From NCBI RefSeq assembly GCF_003351745.1, contig NZ_CP031222.1, positions 3,640,207-3,704,206 of the forward strand: 64,000 nt of DNA, written 5' to 3'. The notes under the pieces were generated by a model that saw only the letters and a list, made by a program, of their open reading frames with translations, was not told the DNA's origin and made no database searches. The position numbers and the translations under genes are program-made. This document shows positions 47,806 through 56,869 of the stretch, one piece after another (position 1 is the first letter of the stretch; each line of letters opens with the position of its first letter). The stretch comes from Aquirhabdus parva. GTDB lineage: Bacteria; Pseudomonadota; Gammaproteobacteria; Pseudomonadales; Moraxellaceae.

Positions 47806-49554
47806 TTAAGCACTCTCCAATTCGTCAGCAGCAACACGCATTTTTTGATAAGCCTGCTTTTCATCGCTATCAATCTTGATCAGATAGGGCTCAACCGGTT
47901 TCTTGAAGCTGACCATTTGCCCCTGCTCGTTTTTCTTGAGGTGCGCATGGCAAAACCAGTCGGCATCATTGCGTGTCGGATAATCAGCACGGTAGTGATA
48001 CAAGCCCCAGCGGCTTTCGGTACGGAACAGGGATGCGCGCGCTGCCATTTCGGCGCAATCCCGAATCACAGACACTTCGGCGGCACGCATCAGTTCATGC
48101 GGATTTTCAGCGCGCAGGTATTGCAGGTCTTCGGCGATTTCTTCAAAGCGTTGTAGCCCGATCTCCATTTTTTTGGTGACTTTGGGTGGCTGTAGATAGT
48201 CGTTCACCATACGGCGCAGTTTGTATTCAACCTGAGCGGGAGACAGACCCTGCTTGCGATGCAGCGGAGCATAGACCCGTGCACGCTCCTGCTCGATCTG
48301 TGCCGCATCAAGCGCGGTGAATTCACGATCTGCGATGTACTGCGCAGCATTGACCCCTGCAAACCAGCCGTAGGTAAATGCACCCAGCATGTAATTGTGC
48401 GGTACGGCTGCCATATCCCCTGCGGAGTACAGGCCTTTGACCGAGGTTTCGGCACGCTCATTGACCCAGACGCCAGAGGCGCTATGACCACTACAAAAGC
48501 CAATCTCAGAAATATGCATCTCGACCATATCCTGCCGATAATCAGTATGGCGTCCTTCATGAAAGCGTCCACGGCTGGGTCGTTCATTGGTATGTAGGAT
48601 GGTCTCGATGGTCTGGATGGTTTCTTCTGCCAAATGATCCAGCTTGAGAAAGACAGGGCCATTGCCGCCTTCGAGTTCCTGATAGAACTCCCACATCATC
48701 TGACCACTCCAGTAGTCGCACTCGATGAAGCGCTGCCCTTTATTGTTGGCGGTATAGCCGCCGAGGGGCCCTGTCACATAGGCACAGGCGGGTCCGTTGT
48801 AGTCTTTGATCAGGGGGTTGATCTGGAAGCATTCAAGGTTAGACAGCTCCGCACCGGCGTGATAAGCCATCGCGTAGCCATCACCTGCATTGGTTGGGTT
48901 TTCATAGGTACCCATGAGATACCCAGAGGCGGGTAAGCCCAGACGCCCTGCTGCACCGCAGCTTAAAACCACAGCTTTAGCACGAATGACATAGAAGTCT
49001 GCCGTACGACAATCAAAGCCCATCACGCCATTGACCGCACCCGTGCTATCGGTGAGTAAGCGTGTGGTAACAATGCGATTGCTGATGGCGATGCGTGCCC
49101 GTTTAAGCTGGCGATAGAGCACTTTCTTGATGTCATGACCTTCCGGCATCGGCAGCACGTAGGAGCCCATGTGATGGACTTTCTTAACCGCGTAATCACC
49201 AGTTTCGTCTTTCTCAAACTTCACCCCCCAGCGGTCAAGCTGCTCAATGGTGGTAAAGCTGTGTTTGGCATAGGCATAGACCGTGGCTTGATTGACGATG
49301 CCATCATTGGCGACGGTGATTTCCTTGGTGTATTGCTCGGGTGTGGCATGACCCGGGATGATGGCGTTGTTTAATCCATCCATGCCCATGGAGATAGCGC
49401 CGCTCCTTTTCACATTGGCTTTATCAATGAGCAAGATCCGTAAGTTTGGATTGGCTTCTTTGGCTTTGATCGCGGCCATCGGTCCTGCTGTACCACCACC
49501 CACGACGACGATGTCATACTCTAATTCATGGGTTTTAATTGCATTATTGGTCAT
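47806..49554 (-). CDS. AprA-like FAD-binding fumarate-reductase/SdhA family flavoprotein
   Basis: 582 residues from the ATG at 49554; the frame upstream lies within the GntR gene and is not used. FAD Rossmann motif VVVGGGTAGPMAAIKAKEAN in pieces at residue about 15; later SCGAAGRLG, GDGYAMAYHAGAEL, SGVWVNERAETSVKGLYSAGD and AAVPHNYMLGAF are typical of fumarate reductase/SdhA/AprA flavoproteins. The C-terminal SRWGLYHYRADYPTRND is particularly AprA-like. It has a partner ferredoxin 43 bases downstream. The exact substrate is unknown. The start overlaps the regulator's end by 11 bases. Confidence 0.82.
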   Translation of the reverse strand: MTNNAIKTHELEYDIVVVGGGTAGPMAAIKAKEANPNLRILLIDKANVKRSGAISMGMDGLNNAIIPGHATPEQYTKEITVANDGIVNQATVYAYAKHSFTTIEQLDRWGVKFEKDETGDYAVKKVHHMGSYVLPMPEGHDIKKVLYRQLKRARIAISNRIVTTRLLTDSTGAVNGVMGFDCRTADFYVIRAKAVVLSCGAAGRLGLPASGYLMGTYENPTNAGDGYAMAYHAGAELSNLECFQINPLIKDYNGPACAYVTGPLGGYTANNKGQRFIECDYWSGQMMWEFYQELEGGNGPVFLKLDHLAEETIQTIETILHTNERPSRGRFHEGRHTDYRQDMVEMHISEIGFCSGHSASGVWVNERAETSVKGLYSAGDMAAVPHNYMLGAFTYGWFAGVNAAQYIADREFTALDAAQIEQERARVYAPLHRKQGLSPAQVEYKLRRMVNDYLQPPKVTKKMEIGLQRFEEIAEDLQYLRAENPHELMRAAEVSVIRDCAEMAARASLFRTESRWGLYHYRADYPTRNDADWFCHAHLKKNEQGQMVSFKKPVEPYLIKIDSDEKQAYQKMRVAADELESA

Positions 49555-50332
49555 GAGATGTCTCGGCATGCGTGGCTGGTGGATTAGCTTGGCGATCAAC
49601 ACGCAAGCGATATTGGAAGGCGTCACCACGGAAATAGAGATATTCGAAGTCGATGGGTTGTCCTTTGGCATCGTGGGTGAGGCGTTCGATGCGCAGAATC
49701 GGTGAACCTTCTTCAATGCCGAGAGCACTATTCAAATCCTCATCGGCCAGAACGGCATCGATACTGAGATCCGCATGACCCAGCGCGATCCCGCAGTCGT
49801 TTTCGAGAATAATGAAGATGTCCCGTGTGATCAGATCGGCTTTTTGCAGTTGCTTGCCGATTTCTTCGGGGACGTAGGTTACTTCTAACGACACTGGCTC
49901 GCGGTTGAGTAAACGCACACGTTTGATTTCCGTGACGATGCGACCTTCAGGGATTTGTAGTTTTGACGCAACGTGTGATGTTGCAGGTACAAAACTGAAA
50001 CTTTGCAATTTATTGAGGATTTCATAGCCCATGCTGGACATGGCTTCCGCAAAGCCTTGCAGACGACTGACATTTTGGAAGGCTTTAGGTTTGGCCACAA
50101 ACGTGCCTTTGCCATGAATCTTAAAGATCAGCCCTTCCTTTTGCAGATCACCGAGCGCCTGACGTACGGTGATGCGACTGACTTGAAAGCGGTTGCAGAG
50201 CTCATTTTCAGAAGGCATCTGACTTAAAGGCGGATAGCTACCATCAAGAATCTGCGCGCGTAGTTCAGTACGGAGCTGTGCATAGAGCGATGCGGAATTC
50301 TGAGGCTTTAATTTGATCAGGGGGGTGTCCAT
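49544..50332 (-). CDS. GntR-family transcriptional regulator (HutC/UTRA subfamily)
   Basis: 262 residues from the ATG at 50332; a TTG at 50344 is an alternative. The N-terminal winged helix reads MPSENELCNRFQVSRITVRQ and LGDLQKEGLIFKIHGKGTFV. The C-terminal UTRA ligand-binding domain has VTEIKRVRLLNREPVSLEVT, LGIEEGSPILRIERLT and GQPIDFEYLYFRGD. It opens the operon and overlaps the flavoprotein gene by 11 bases. A perfect palindrome lies 14 bases upstream of its start, consistent with autoregulation. Confidence 0.92.
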   Translation of the reverse strand: MDTPLIKLKPQNSASLYAQLRTELRAQILDGSYPPLSQMPSENELCNRFQVSRITVRQALGDLQKEGLIFKIHGKGTFVAKPKAFQNVSRLQGFAEAMSSMGYEILNKLQSFSFVPATSHVASKLQIPEGRIVTEIKRVRLLNREPVSLEVTYVPEEIGKQLQKADLITRDIFIILENDCGIALGHADLSIDAVLADEDLNSALGIEEGSPILRIERLTHDAKGQPIDFEYLYFRGDAFQYRLRVDRQANPPATHAETSHDQ

Positions 50333-50345
50333 AGCGATTTTCAAT

Positions 50346-50359
50346 CTTGTTATAACAAG
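50346..50359. promoter_or_regulatory. Probable GntR operator
   Basis: CTTGTTATAACAAG is a perfect 14-bp palindrome 14 bases upstream of the regulator's ATG. A half-site TAACAAG recurs at 50399-50405. HutC-type regulators commonly bind such TTGT...ACAA sequences. Confidence 0.7.
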
Positions 50360-50504
50360 TTAAAAAACAGTCTATGTGGATCGACAGAAATAATGAAATA
50401 ACAAGTTTAAATATCGATAAGCGATTTAATGATTTAGGAGCAACTGGTTAACAACGGTGATTTTTTTATTGATATGAATGAGTATATTAAAAGAACGAGA
50501 CCAT

Positions 50505-50533
50505 AAAAAAGCGGCTAACAAGAGCCGCTTTAT
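50505..50533 (-). terminator. Terminator after the GlsB-like gene
   Basis: AAGCGGCT / AGCCGCTT stem with six-base loop. On the minus strand it is followed by TTTTTT. Confidence 0.75.
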
Positions 50534-50548
50534 TTCAATCACCAGCGC

Positions 50549-50818
50549 TTAGGATGACTTGGTAAACAGCTTAAGTGCAAAGAAATAAACCGCCAAAACA
50601 ATCAATGCACCGACGATGGAACCAAAGAAGCCTGCGGCTTGACCATCGTGATACCACCCCAGTGATGCGCCGACAAAGCTGGCTACATAGGAACCTACAA
50701 TACCCAAAACGATGGTCACAATGATTCCGGCTTTTTGGCTGCCAGGATAGATCGCACGTGCCAGTAAACCAATGATAAAACCGATGACGATCGTATAAAT
50801 AATGCCATGCCCTTCCAT
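50549..50818 (-). CDS. GlsB/YeaQ/YmgE family stress-response membrane protein
   Basis: 89 residues, three transmembrane helices. IIYTIVIGFIIGLLARAIYPG with its GLLAR(A)xxPG signature is diagnostic, followed by GIIVTIVLGIVGSYVAS and GALIVLAVYFFAL. The family belongs to the transglycosylase-associated protein group and is often stress-induced; precise function is unknown. It is a single gene with its own terminator. Confidence 0.88.
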   Translation of the reverse strand: MEGHGIIYTIVIGFIIGLLARAIYPGSQKAGIIVTIVLGIVGSYVASFVGASLGWYHDGQAAGFFGSIVGALIVLAVYFFALKLFTKSS

Positions 50819-51005
50819 TTTAGTTCTCCTGATATGAGTTTTGACACATTGTTAGGAAGCATTGTTTTAAAACGTATAGCATGCAGCGCATATCATGCGC
50901 TGTTCATCATTACATTAGCGTGTTATTGCAGATGGATAAGTATTATTTTTGCAAATGAATAGTCAGAAAACTGCATTGATTCATCAGGCTAAAAAAACTC
51001 TGCGC

Positions 51006-52400
51006 TTAGGCAAGCGCAGCAAGAATTTTTTGATGCAATCCACCAAAACCGCCATTTGACATAATCACTACCACATCGTCAGTGGTTGCCTCTGTGGTTA
51101 TACGCTGAATGATGCTGTCCAGATCATTAGCAACTTGGGCCGCATTGGGTGCGGCATCAACCACCGGTTGTAGATCCCAGTCGAGTCCAGCAGGTTGGTA
51201 CCAAATGACCTGATCAGCGACCCTTGCAGATTCGGCGAGCTGGGATTTGAAATTTCCCATGCGCATGGTGTTTGAACGTGGCTCGATGATTGCCCATAGA
51301 CGGCGGTTGCCGATTTTTTTTCGGATGCCATCAAGGGTTGTTTCAATCGCGGTCGGATGATGCGCAAAGTCATCATAGACATCGATACCGCGTACCGTAC
51401 CGAGCAACTCCATACGACGCTTCACGCCGCCAAAGTTGGATAAAGCGAGGCTGGCTGTGGCGGGATCAATGTCGATATGATGTGCAGCAGCAATTGCGGC
51501 GATGCCATTGGCGACGCTATGTAAACCGGTCATGGACCACGTGACGGTACCGACTTTTTGACCCTGATAGTGCACGTCAAATGCACTGCCATCCTCAGAC
51601 AGAAGGATCGCTTGCCATTCAACCTGTGCATCAGGGCTTGCCGCTGGTGTGGATTGAATCGCGGTCTTGGTGACTGGCGTCCAGCAGCCCATAGCAAGGA
51701 CATCATCCAGTGCCGGGATGCCTTGTGGCAAAATAATCTGTCCGCTTTGTGGGATGGTGCGTACGAGATGATGGAACTGCTTTTGAATCGCGGCTAGATC
51801 ATCAAAGATGTCGGCATGATCAAATTCCAGATTATTCAAAATCACGGTGCGTGGGTGATAGTGGACAAACTTGGAGCGCTTATCAAAAAATGCAGAGTCG
51901 TATTCATCCGCTTCTACCACAAAATAATTTTTTGCTTGGTCTTTACCGCCACCCACCCGTGCACTTTGACTAAAGCCCAGCGGCACGCCACCAATCAAGA
52001 AGCCGGGGTTAAGCCCTGCTTGCTCTAAGATCCAAGCCAGCATAGTAGTGGTAGTGGTCTTACCATGTGTACCAGCGACAGCCAGTACATGACGATTAGG
52101 TAAAACATGATCTGCAAGGAAAGCGGGGCCTGAGGTATACGCAAGGCCAGCATCCAGCATGTACTCCACTGCAGGGATCCCACGCTTGAGTGCATTGCCG
52201 ACGATCACCAGATCAGGATGCGGTTGCAAATGACTGGCTTCATAGCCTTGCATGAGTGCGATGCCTGCATTTTCGAGCTGAGTGGACATTGGCGGATAGA
52301 CATTTTGGTCTGATCCTGTCACGGTATGACCTAGCTCGCGTGCGAGCAATGCCAGTGATCCCATGAATGTGCCACAGATACCCAAAATATGCAGATGCAT
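51006..52400 (-). CDS. mpl: UDP-MurNAc:L-Ala-gamma-D-Glu-meso-DAP ligase
   Basis: Recycles murein tripeptide by ligating it to UDP-MurNAc. 464 residues of the Mur ligase family. N-terminal HILGICGTFMGSLALLARE, ATP-binding VAGTHGKTTTTTMLAWIL (about residue 110), central VVEADEYDSAFFDKRSKFVHY in pieces and C-terminal VYDDFAHHPTAIETTL match Mpl rather than MurC, which has a different N-terminal domain. It complements the anmK gene in the same recycling pathway. Confidence 0.94.
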   Translation of the reverse strand: MHLHILGICGTFMGSLALLARELGHTVTGSDQNVYPPMSTQLENAGIALMQGYEASHLQPHPDLVIVGNALKRGIPAVEYMLDAGLAYTSGPAFLADHVLPNRHVLAVAGTHGKTTTTTMLAWILEQAGLNPGFLIGGVPLGFSQSARVGGGKDQAKNYFVVEADEYDSAFFDKRSKFVHYHPRTVILNNLEFDHADIFDDLAAIQKQFHHLVRTIPQSGQIILPQGIPALDDVLAMGCWTPVTKTAIQSTPAASPDAQVEWQAILLSEDGSAFDVHYQGQKVGTVTWSMTGLHSVANGIAAIAAAHHIDIDPATASLALSNFGGVKRRMELLGTVRGIDVYDDFAHHPTAIETTLDGIRKKIGNRRLWAIIEPRSNTMRMGNFKSQLAESARVADQVIWYQPAGLDWDLQPVVDAAPNAAQVANDLDSIIQRITTEATTDDVVVIMSNGGFGGLHQKILAALA

Positions 52401-52622
52401 AACCGCTCCTCTATATGCCGTTCTTTGCGCCTATTCAGTGACTATTGGCGGAATGCTTCGCGTCATTCTCACCCTGAAGTCATTGGATAAAACAGATGAA
52501 TTTAATTGGACAGCACGATAGCAAGACATGCTGCTAAAAGATACTATTTCACTGTAGATGTTCTCACCACTTACGCCAAATATAGGCGATTTCCGATGTT
52601 ATTAATCCGTTGAGTTTGTGCC

Positions 52623-52985
52623 ATGTTGAGTGTTTTTTTCCAGCAGCCGTATGCGCCTTTTTTATTGCTTATTCTATCGAACGTGTTCATGACCATGGCG
52701 TGGTATGGGCATCTCAAGTTTTTGCATGATGCGCCGTTGTGGCAGGCGGTACTCATGGGCTGGGGTTTGGCCTTTTTTGAATATCTGTTCATGGTTCCTG
52801 CCAATCGTTTATTGGAGGCGCGTGGTTTTAGTCTAGGTCAGATGAAAATCAGCCAAGAGGTCATTACGCTACTGGTGTTTGTCCCCTTTATGTTGCTGCT
52901 CTTTAAGCAACCCTTTCGTTTAGATTATTTGTGGGCCGCATTGTGTTTGTTTGGCGCGGTATTCTTTGTCTTTCGCAGTGCTTAG
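52623..52985 (+). CDS. DMT-family small membrane protein (DUF486)
   Basis: 120 residues, four transmembrane segments. ILSNVFMTMAWYGHLKF, LMGWGLAFFEYLFMVPANR and QMKISQEVITLLVFVPFML are characteristic of DUF486, a drug/metabolite-transporter-like family. Substrate unknown. It is a single gene divergent from mpl. Confidence 0.88.
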   Translation: MLSVFFQQPYAPFLLLILSNVFMTMAWYGHLKFLHDAPLWQAVLMGWGLAFFEYLFMVPANRLLEARGFSLGQMKISQEVITLLVFVPFMLLLFKQPFRLDYLWAALCLFGAVFFVFRSA

Positions 52986-53129
52986 AGGGTCAAAACGCAC
53001 TGAATATTGCTTAATTCATAAAAAAACAATCAAAAAATAGGCTAAATGTCACCTAATGCTTGGTTCATGGCGTTAAATACGTCAAACTACGCGGTCTATT
53101 TTTCAAGTCTATTTGCACGATAAAACGCC

Positions 53130-53666
53130 ATGACTCATGCTGATCCTGTTTCAACAAATCCGTCTTCGACTACTGCGCCTGTGGTTGGAATCATTATGGG
53201 TTCACAGTCGGATTGGGCGACCCTTGAGCACACGGCAGTGATGCTGACGCAATTGGGCGTGGCCTTTGAATGTGAGGTCGTTTCTGCGCATCGCACGCCA
53301 GATCGTTTATTTGACTATGCCGAAACTGCACGCGAACGCGGTATTCAAGTCATTATCGCCGGTGCAGGCGGTGCGGCGCATTTGCCGGGCATGTGTGCAG
53401 CAAAGACTGACTTACCAGTACTGGGTGTGCCAGTGCAGTCTTCGATTTTAAACGGTGTTGATTCATTGCTGTCCATTGTACAAATGCCTGCGGGGATCGC
53501 GGTGGGAACGCTGGCGATTGGTAAAGCGGGTGCGACCAATGCGGGACTATTAGCGGCACAGATCATCGGCCTCAGTGATGCCAAAGTGGCGGCAGCTGTG
53601 GCGGCGTTCCGTGTTCAACAAACCGAAAAAGTGCGGGCCAATCCTATACCTGGACAAGTCGGTTAA
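53130..53666 (+). CDS. purE: N5-carboxyaminoimidazole ribonucleotide mutase
   Basis: Converts N5-CAIR to CAIR in purine synthesis. 178 residues, with a short Ser/Thr/Pro N-terminal extension before [19 protein letters not shown]. The conserved [14 protein letters not shown] and [18 protein letters not shown] motifs, plus [20 protein letters not shown], identify class I PurE. It precedes purK by 82 bases in a purEK operon. Confidence 0.96.
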   Translation: MTHADPVSTNPSSTTAPVVGIIMGSQSDWATLEHTAVMLTQLGVAFECEVVSAHRTPDRLFDYAETARERGIQVIIAGAGGAAHLPGMCAAKTDLPVLGVPVQSSILNGVDSLLSIVQMPAGIAVGTLAIGKAGATNAGLLAAQIIGLSDAKVAAAVAAFRVQQTEKVRANPIPGQVG

Positions 53667-53748
53667 GCGTCTATTGGTGCGTAACGATCCGTTTTATATA
53701 ATTTTATGATTTTAACTGTGTCATGCTGAAGATGGGTTATTTGAGTTT

Positions 53749-54870
53749 ATGAGTAAAGTTCAAGTCGAAAACATTGGAATTTTTGGGGGCGGTCAGCTGG
53801 GACGTATGCTGGCTCAGGCTGCGCTGCCTTTAAATCTCACCTGCACTTTCTTTGAAGCTGGAATTGATTGCCCTTCCAAGGATTTAGGTGCGGTGTTTGA
53901 TTCGACTCAAGCCAATGCGCTGCAAGATTTTATCGACAGTGCGGATGTCTTTACGCTTGAGTTTGAGAATACATCACTTACAGATGCGGATGCTCTACTC
54001 ACGCAAAAAGCACTCTACCCGCCTCGTGTGGCGCTGGCCACTGCGCAAAATCGTTTGTCCGAAAAAGCGCTTTTTGATCAGTTGGCTATCCCTGTCGCGC
54101 CCTATCAACGCGTTGAGTCAGAGGCTGACTTACGTCAAGCGGCAGTCAGCATGGGTTTGCCTTTAGTCGTGAAGACCGCCTCTGGCGGCTATGATGGCAA
54201 AGGCCAATTCGTGGTCCGCGAGGAAGCGCAAGTCAGTCAGGCATGGCAGGAGCTCGGAGCCGCAAAGCTATTGATCGCCGAAGCCTTTGTGCCCTTTGTT
54301 CGTGAAGTGTCGATTATTGCGGTTCGTGGACAAGATGGCGAAGTACGCACTTGGCCCTTGACTGAAAACCATCACCATCATGGTATTTTGTCGCATTCAA
54401 TCGTACCTGCACCGAACAGCACCGATTTACAACCGATTGCGCAAGACTATATCACCCGTTTATTGAATCATTTGAACTACGTCGGCGTGCTGACTTTAGA
54501 GTTGTTTGTTACCCCAGAAGGCTTGTTTGCCAATGAAATGGCACCACGCGTGCATAACTCGGGTCACTGGAGTATTGAGGGCGCGGTCTGTTCGCAGTTT
54601 GAAAACCATATGCGTGCTGTTGCCGGACTGCCACTCGGTTCAACCGAATTGATTAGCCCCTGTATGATGGTCAATATCATTGGTCAGCATCCTGCACGGG
54701 ATGCGGTGTTGAAGTTGGCGGGTGCGCATTTGCATTTTTATGGTAAAGAAGAACGTGTGGGCCGTAAACTTGGTCATGTGACCCTGATCCCAACACAAGG
54801 CAATACACTAGAAGCATTGAGTAGCGCTCTGGCTGATATTTTGCCTGAGCCTTTAGCGCTTAAAGGGTAA
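53749..54870 (+). CDS. purK: N5-carboxyaminoimidazole ribonucleotide synthase
   Basis: ATP-grasp enzyme converting AIR and bicarbonate to N5-CAIR. 373 residues: N-terminal IGIFGGGQLGRMLAQAALPL (here NIGIFGGGQLGRM), ATP-grasp KTASGGYDGKGQFVV, FVPFVREVSIIAVRG, the ENHHHHGIL stretch and the conserved NEMAPRVHNSGHWSIEG. It is the second gene of purEK and ends at a strong terminator. Confidence 0.96.
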   Translation: MSKVQVENIGIFGGGQLGRMLAQAALPLNLTCTFFEAGIDCPSKDLGAVFDSTQANALQDFIDSADVFTLEFENTSLTDADALLTQKALYPPRVALATAQNRLSEKALFDQLAIPVAPYQRVESEADLRQAAVSMGLPLVVKTASGGYDGKGQFVVREEAQVSQAWQELGAAKLLIAEAFVPFVREVSIIAVRGQDGEVRTWPLTENHHHHGILSHSIVPAPNSTDLQPIAQDYITRLLNHLNYVGVLTLELFVTPEGLFANEMAPRVHNSGHWSIEGAVCSQFENHMRAVAGLPLGSTELISPCMMVNIIGQHPARDAVLKLAGAHLHFYGKEERVGRKLGHVTLIPTQGNTLEALSSALADILPEPLALKG

Positions 54871-54886
54871 TATCATACCGCTCGTA

Positions 54887-54919
54887 TAAAAAAAGCCACT
54901 CATTAGAGTGGCTTTTTTA
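54887..54919. terminator. Bidirectional terminator
   Basis: AAGCCACTC-ATTA-GAGTGGCTT with A and T runs, between convergent purK and the phasin-like gene. Confidence 0.88.
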
Positions 54920-54942
54920 TGGCATGAATCAAAGCAGAGGGA

Positions 54943-55416
54943 TTATGCTGCTGGTTTGATTGATGGCAATTTTGCAATCAGTTCGTTTACGAAAGTTTTC
55001 AAGCTGCTGTTCGCTTGAAGCGTTTCGAAGTTTTCGATCACTGCAGTGCGTAGCAATGCATAGTCATGCTTCAGCGCTTCATAACCACCAGTTTGCACTT
55101 CTTTGATCAACGCAGTTGCTTCAGCGCTGATTTCTGAGAATGATTTTTCTGTGTGGATAGTGGTTTGCAATTGAGCGATGAGGCTTTTTACTTTTTCAAC
55201 GATGGTGCTTGATTCGGTTTGAACCAAGTCAGTCACTTTGTTGACCAAGTCAGTTGCAGAAGTGGTGACGTCATCAGCCAATTTCTCAGCTTTTTCAGTC
55301 AGACTTTCAACGAGGCTTTCGGCCTTCGCGACTTCTTTTTCAACAGTTTCAGTAATCACTTCTTTTACGGTTGTTTCGGTTGCAGCTTTTGGTGCAGCAG
55401 CTTTTCTCGTAGGCAT
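54943..55416 (-). CDS. Phasin-like or coiled-coil protein of unknown function
   Basis: 157 residues, with a basic Ala-rich start (MPTRKAAAPKAA) followed by a long amphipathic helix rich in Glu, Val, Thr and Lys (ETTVKEVITETVEKEVAKAE, then LTEKAEKLADDVTTSATDLV). The layout suggests a phasin or apolipoprotein-like coiled coil, but no conserved family motif is recognised. No polyhydroxyalkanoate genes are nearby. It is a single gene. Confidence 0.5.
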   Translation of the reverse strand: MPTRKAAAPKAATETTVKEVITETVEKEVAKAESLVESLTEKAEKLADDVTTSATDLVNKVTDLVQTESSTIVEKVKSLIAQLQTTIHTEKSFSEISAEATALIKEVQTGGYEALKHDYALLRTAVIENFETLQANSSLKTFVNELIAKLPSIKPAA

Positions 55417-55996
55417 GATGAACTCCGGCGTGGTGATAAAAAAAACTTATGTATTATTAATTTTTAAAGCATCATTCATAGACAACTCGTTGCTTATATT
55501 TTAAGCAGGTCATGAATTTTTGATAGATATGCAAAGAGTACGCCATATCTAAAAATTCTTAATCTGCTCAATGAGTATCAGAGTCAGTTTTGCAATAGGA
55601 TTGCAGATCATTGATGCATAACACATCAAACCACAGTCCAGAAAAACTTCAACGAAGACTTTTTGCTAACTAAAGCAAAAATTTCGTTGATCACGACGCG
55701 TTATGCCACGTACGTCATGAAAAAATCTGAAAAAAAAGCACTCATTCAAAAAATAGTTACAGACAAAGTAGGGTCATATTGAATAACATCGTCATGCGCT
55801 GTGACTTGAAATACGGCACTCTGACGATACGCTTTAATTTAGTGCGTTGTGATGTTATCCAATGTATAACCTGTTGATTCACCGCTTTGTCTGACATTAA
55901 GTCAGCTTGGCGAAGATTTACGATGAACGGTCATGGGACAATTGCCCTAAATGATCCACATGAAACCCAATTAATTTAGATGAATGGAATACTGAT
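55417..55996. other. 580-base gap, no supported gene
   Basis: AT-rich region between the divergent phasin-like and FKBP genes, so it holds both promoters. Two ORFs of 19 and 21 residues (55614 and 55717) have no ribosome site of note. No RNA gene or repeat was recognised. Confidence 0.4.
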
Positions 55997-56782
55997 ATGA
56001 GTCGTTTTATCCCTGTTGCACTTGCCGTGCTGTTAACTGGAGGTGCATTGTCTCCGGTATTGCTCGCGCACGCTGCTGATCCAGCCGCAAAAAAATCCTC
56101 TGTAAAATCAGCAGGTGTCACTGCAACAAGTTCTGATAATCAAAAAGTAGGTTATAGCTTTGGTTATTTGATGGGGAAAGGAAATTCAGAAGCCGTCAAT
56201 GATTTAGATATTGAAAAATTCTTTGCGGGTTTCCGTGATGGCTATGGCAACAAGCCAAGTGCGCTCACTGAAGATGAAATGCGCAAAACATTGATGGCCT
56301 ATAAAGAAAAGCGTGATGCTGAGGCGATGAAAGAAATTCAAAAGCTGGGTAGCGAAAATGCAGCGAAAGGCGCAGCATTCTTGGCTGAAAATGGCAAAAA
56401 AGCTGGCGTAAAAACCACAGCCAGTGGCTTACAGTACGAAGTGATCAAAGAAGGCACAGGCGCTCAGCCGACAGCGGATGACCAAGTGCAAGTGCATTAC
56501 GAAGGTAAAATGCTCGATGGTACTGTATTTGACAGTTCAATCGCACGTGGTCAACCGGTGACTTTCCCACTGACTGGTGTGATTCCAGGTTGGACCGAAG
56601 GTCTGCAATTGATGAAAGAAGGTGCTAAATATCGCTTCTATATCCCTTCTAAGCTGGCTTATGGCGAAACCGGTGCAAGCACCATTCCACCAAACAGCGT
56701 ATTGACCTTTGATGTTGAGTTAATCAAAGTCATTAAAGCGGGTAGCGATAAAGCGGCGGCAGCGCCTGCGGACAAAAAATAA
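55997..56782 (+). CDS. FKBP-type peptidyl-prolyl isomerase (Mip/FkpA-like)
   Basis: A periplasmic or surface prolyl isomerase, 261 residues with a signal peptide (FIPVALAVLLTGGALSPVLLAHA). The N-terminal dimerisation helix region includes KVGYSFGYLMGKGNSE and EDEMRKTLMAYKEKRDAEAM. The FKBP domain spans about 145-245, with VQVHYEGKMLDGTVFDSS, PVTFPLTGVIPGWTEGLQLM, YRFYIPSKLAYG and IPPNSVLTFDVELIKV. The C-terminus is a Lys/Ala tail. It is a single gene with a strong terminator. Confidence 0.93.
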   Translation: MSRFIPVALAVLLTGGALSPVLLAHAADPAAKKSSVKSAGVTATSSDNQKVGYSFGYLMGKGNSEAVNDLDIEKFFAGFRDGYGNKPSALTEDEMRKTLMAYKEKRDAEAMKEIQKLGSENAAKGAAFLAENGKKAGVKTTASGLQYEVIKEGTGAQPTADDQVQVHYEGKMLDGTVFDSSIARGQPVTFPLTGVIPGWTEGLQLMKEGAKYRFYIPSKLAYGETGASTIPPNSVLTFDVELIKVIKAGSDKAAAAPADKK

Positions 56783-56818
56783 GTCAAAAGATATCAGTCT
56801 TTAAGATCTGATCGTATT

Positions 56819-56851
56819 AAAAAAGCCGTTGAGTTAATCAACGGCTTTTTT
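56819..56851. terminator. Bidirectional terminator
   Basis: AAAGCCGTTGA / TCAACGGCTTT stem with GTTAA loop and flanking A/T runs, between convergent FKBP and dienelactone-hydrolase-like genes. Confidence 0.88.
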
Positions 56852-56869
56852 ATTTCTAGCAATCAACCC

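Noticed and set aside
55717-55782. 21-codon ORF (MKKSEKKALIQKIVTDKVGS...) in the gap before the FKBP gene
   Set aside because: No ribosome binding site, no recognisable family, and composition expected of AT-rich noncoding DNA.
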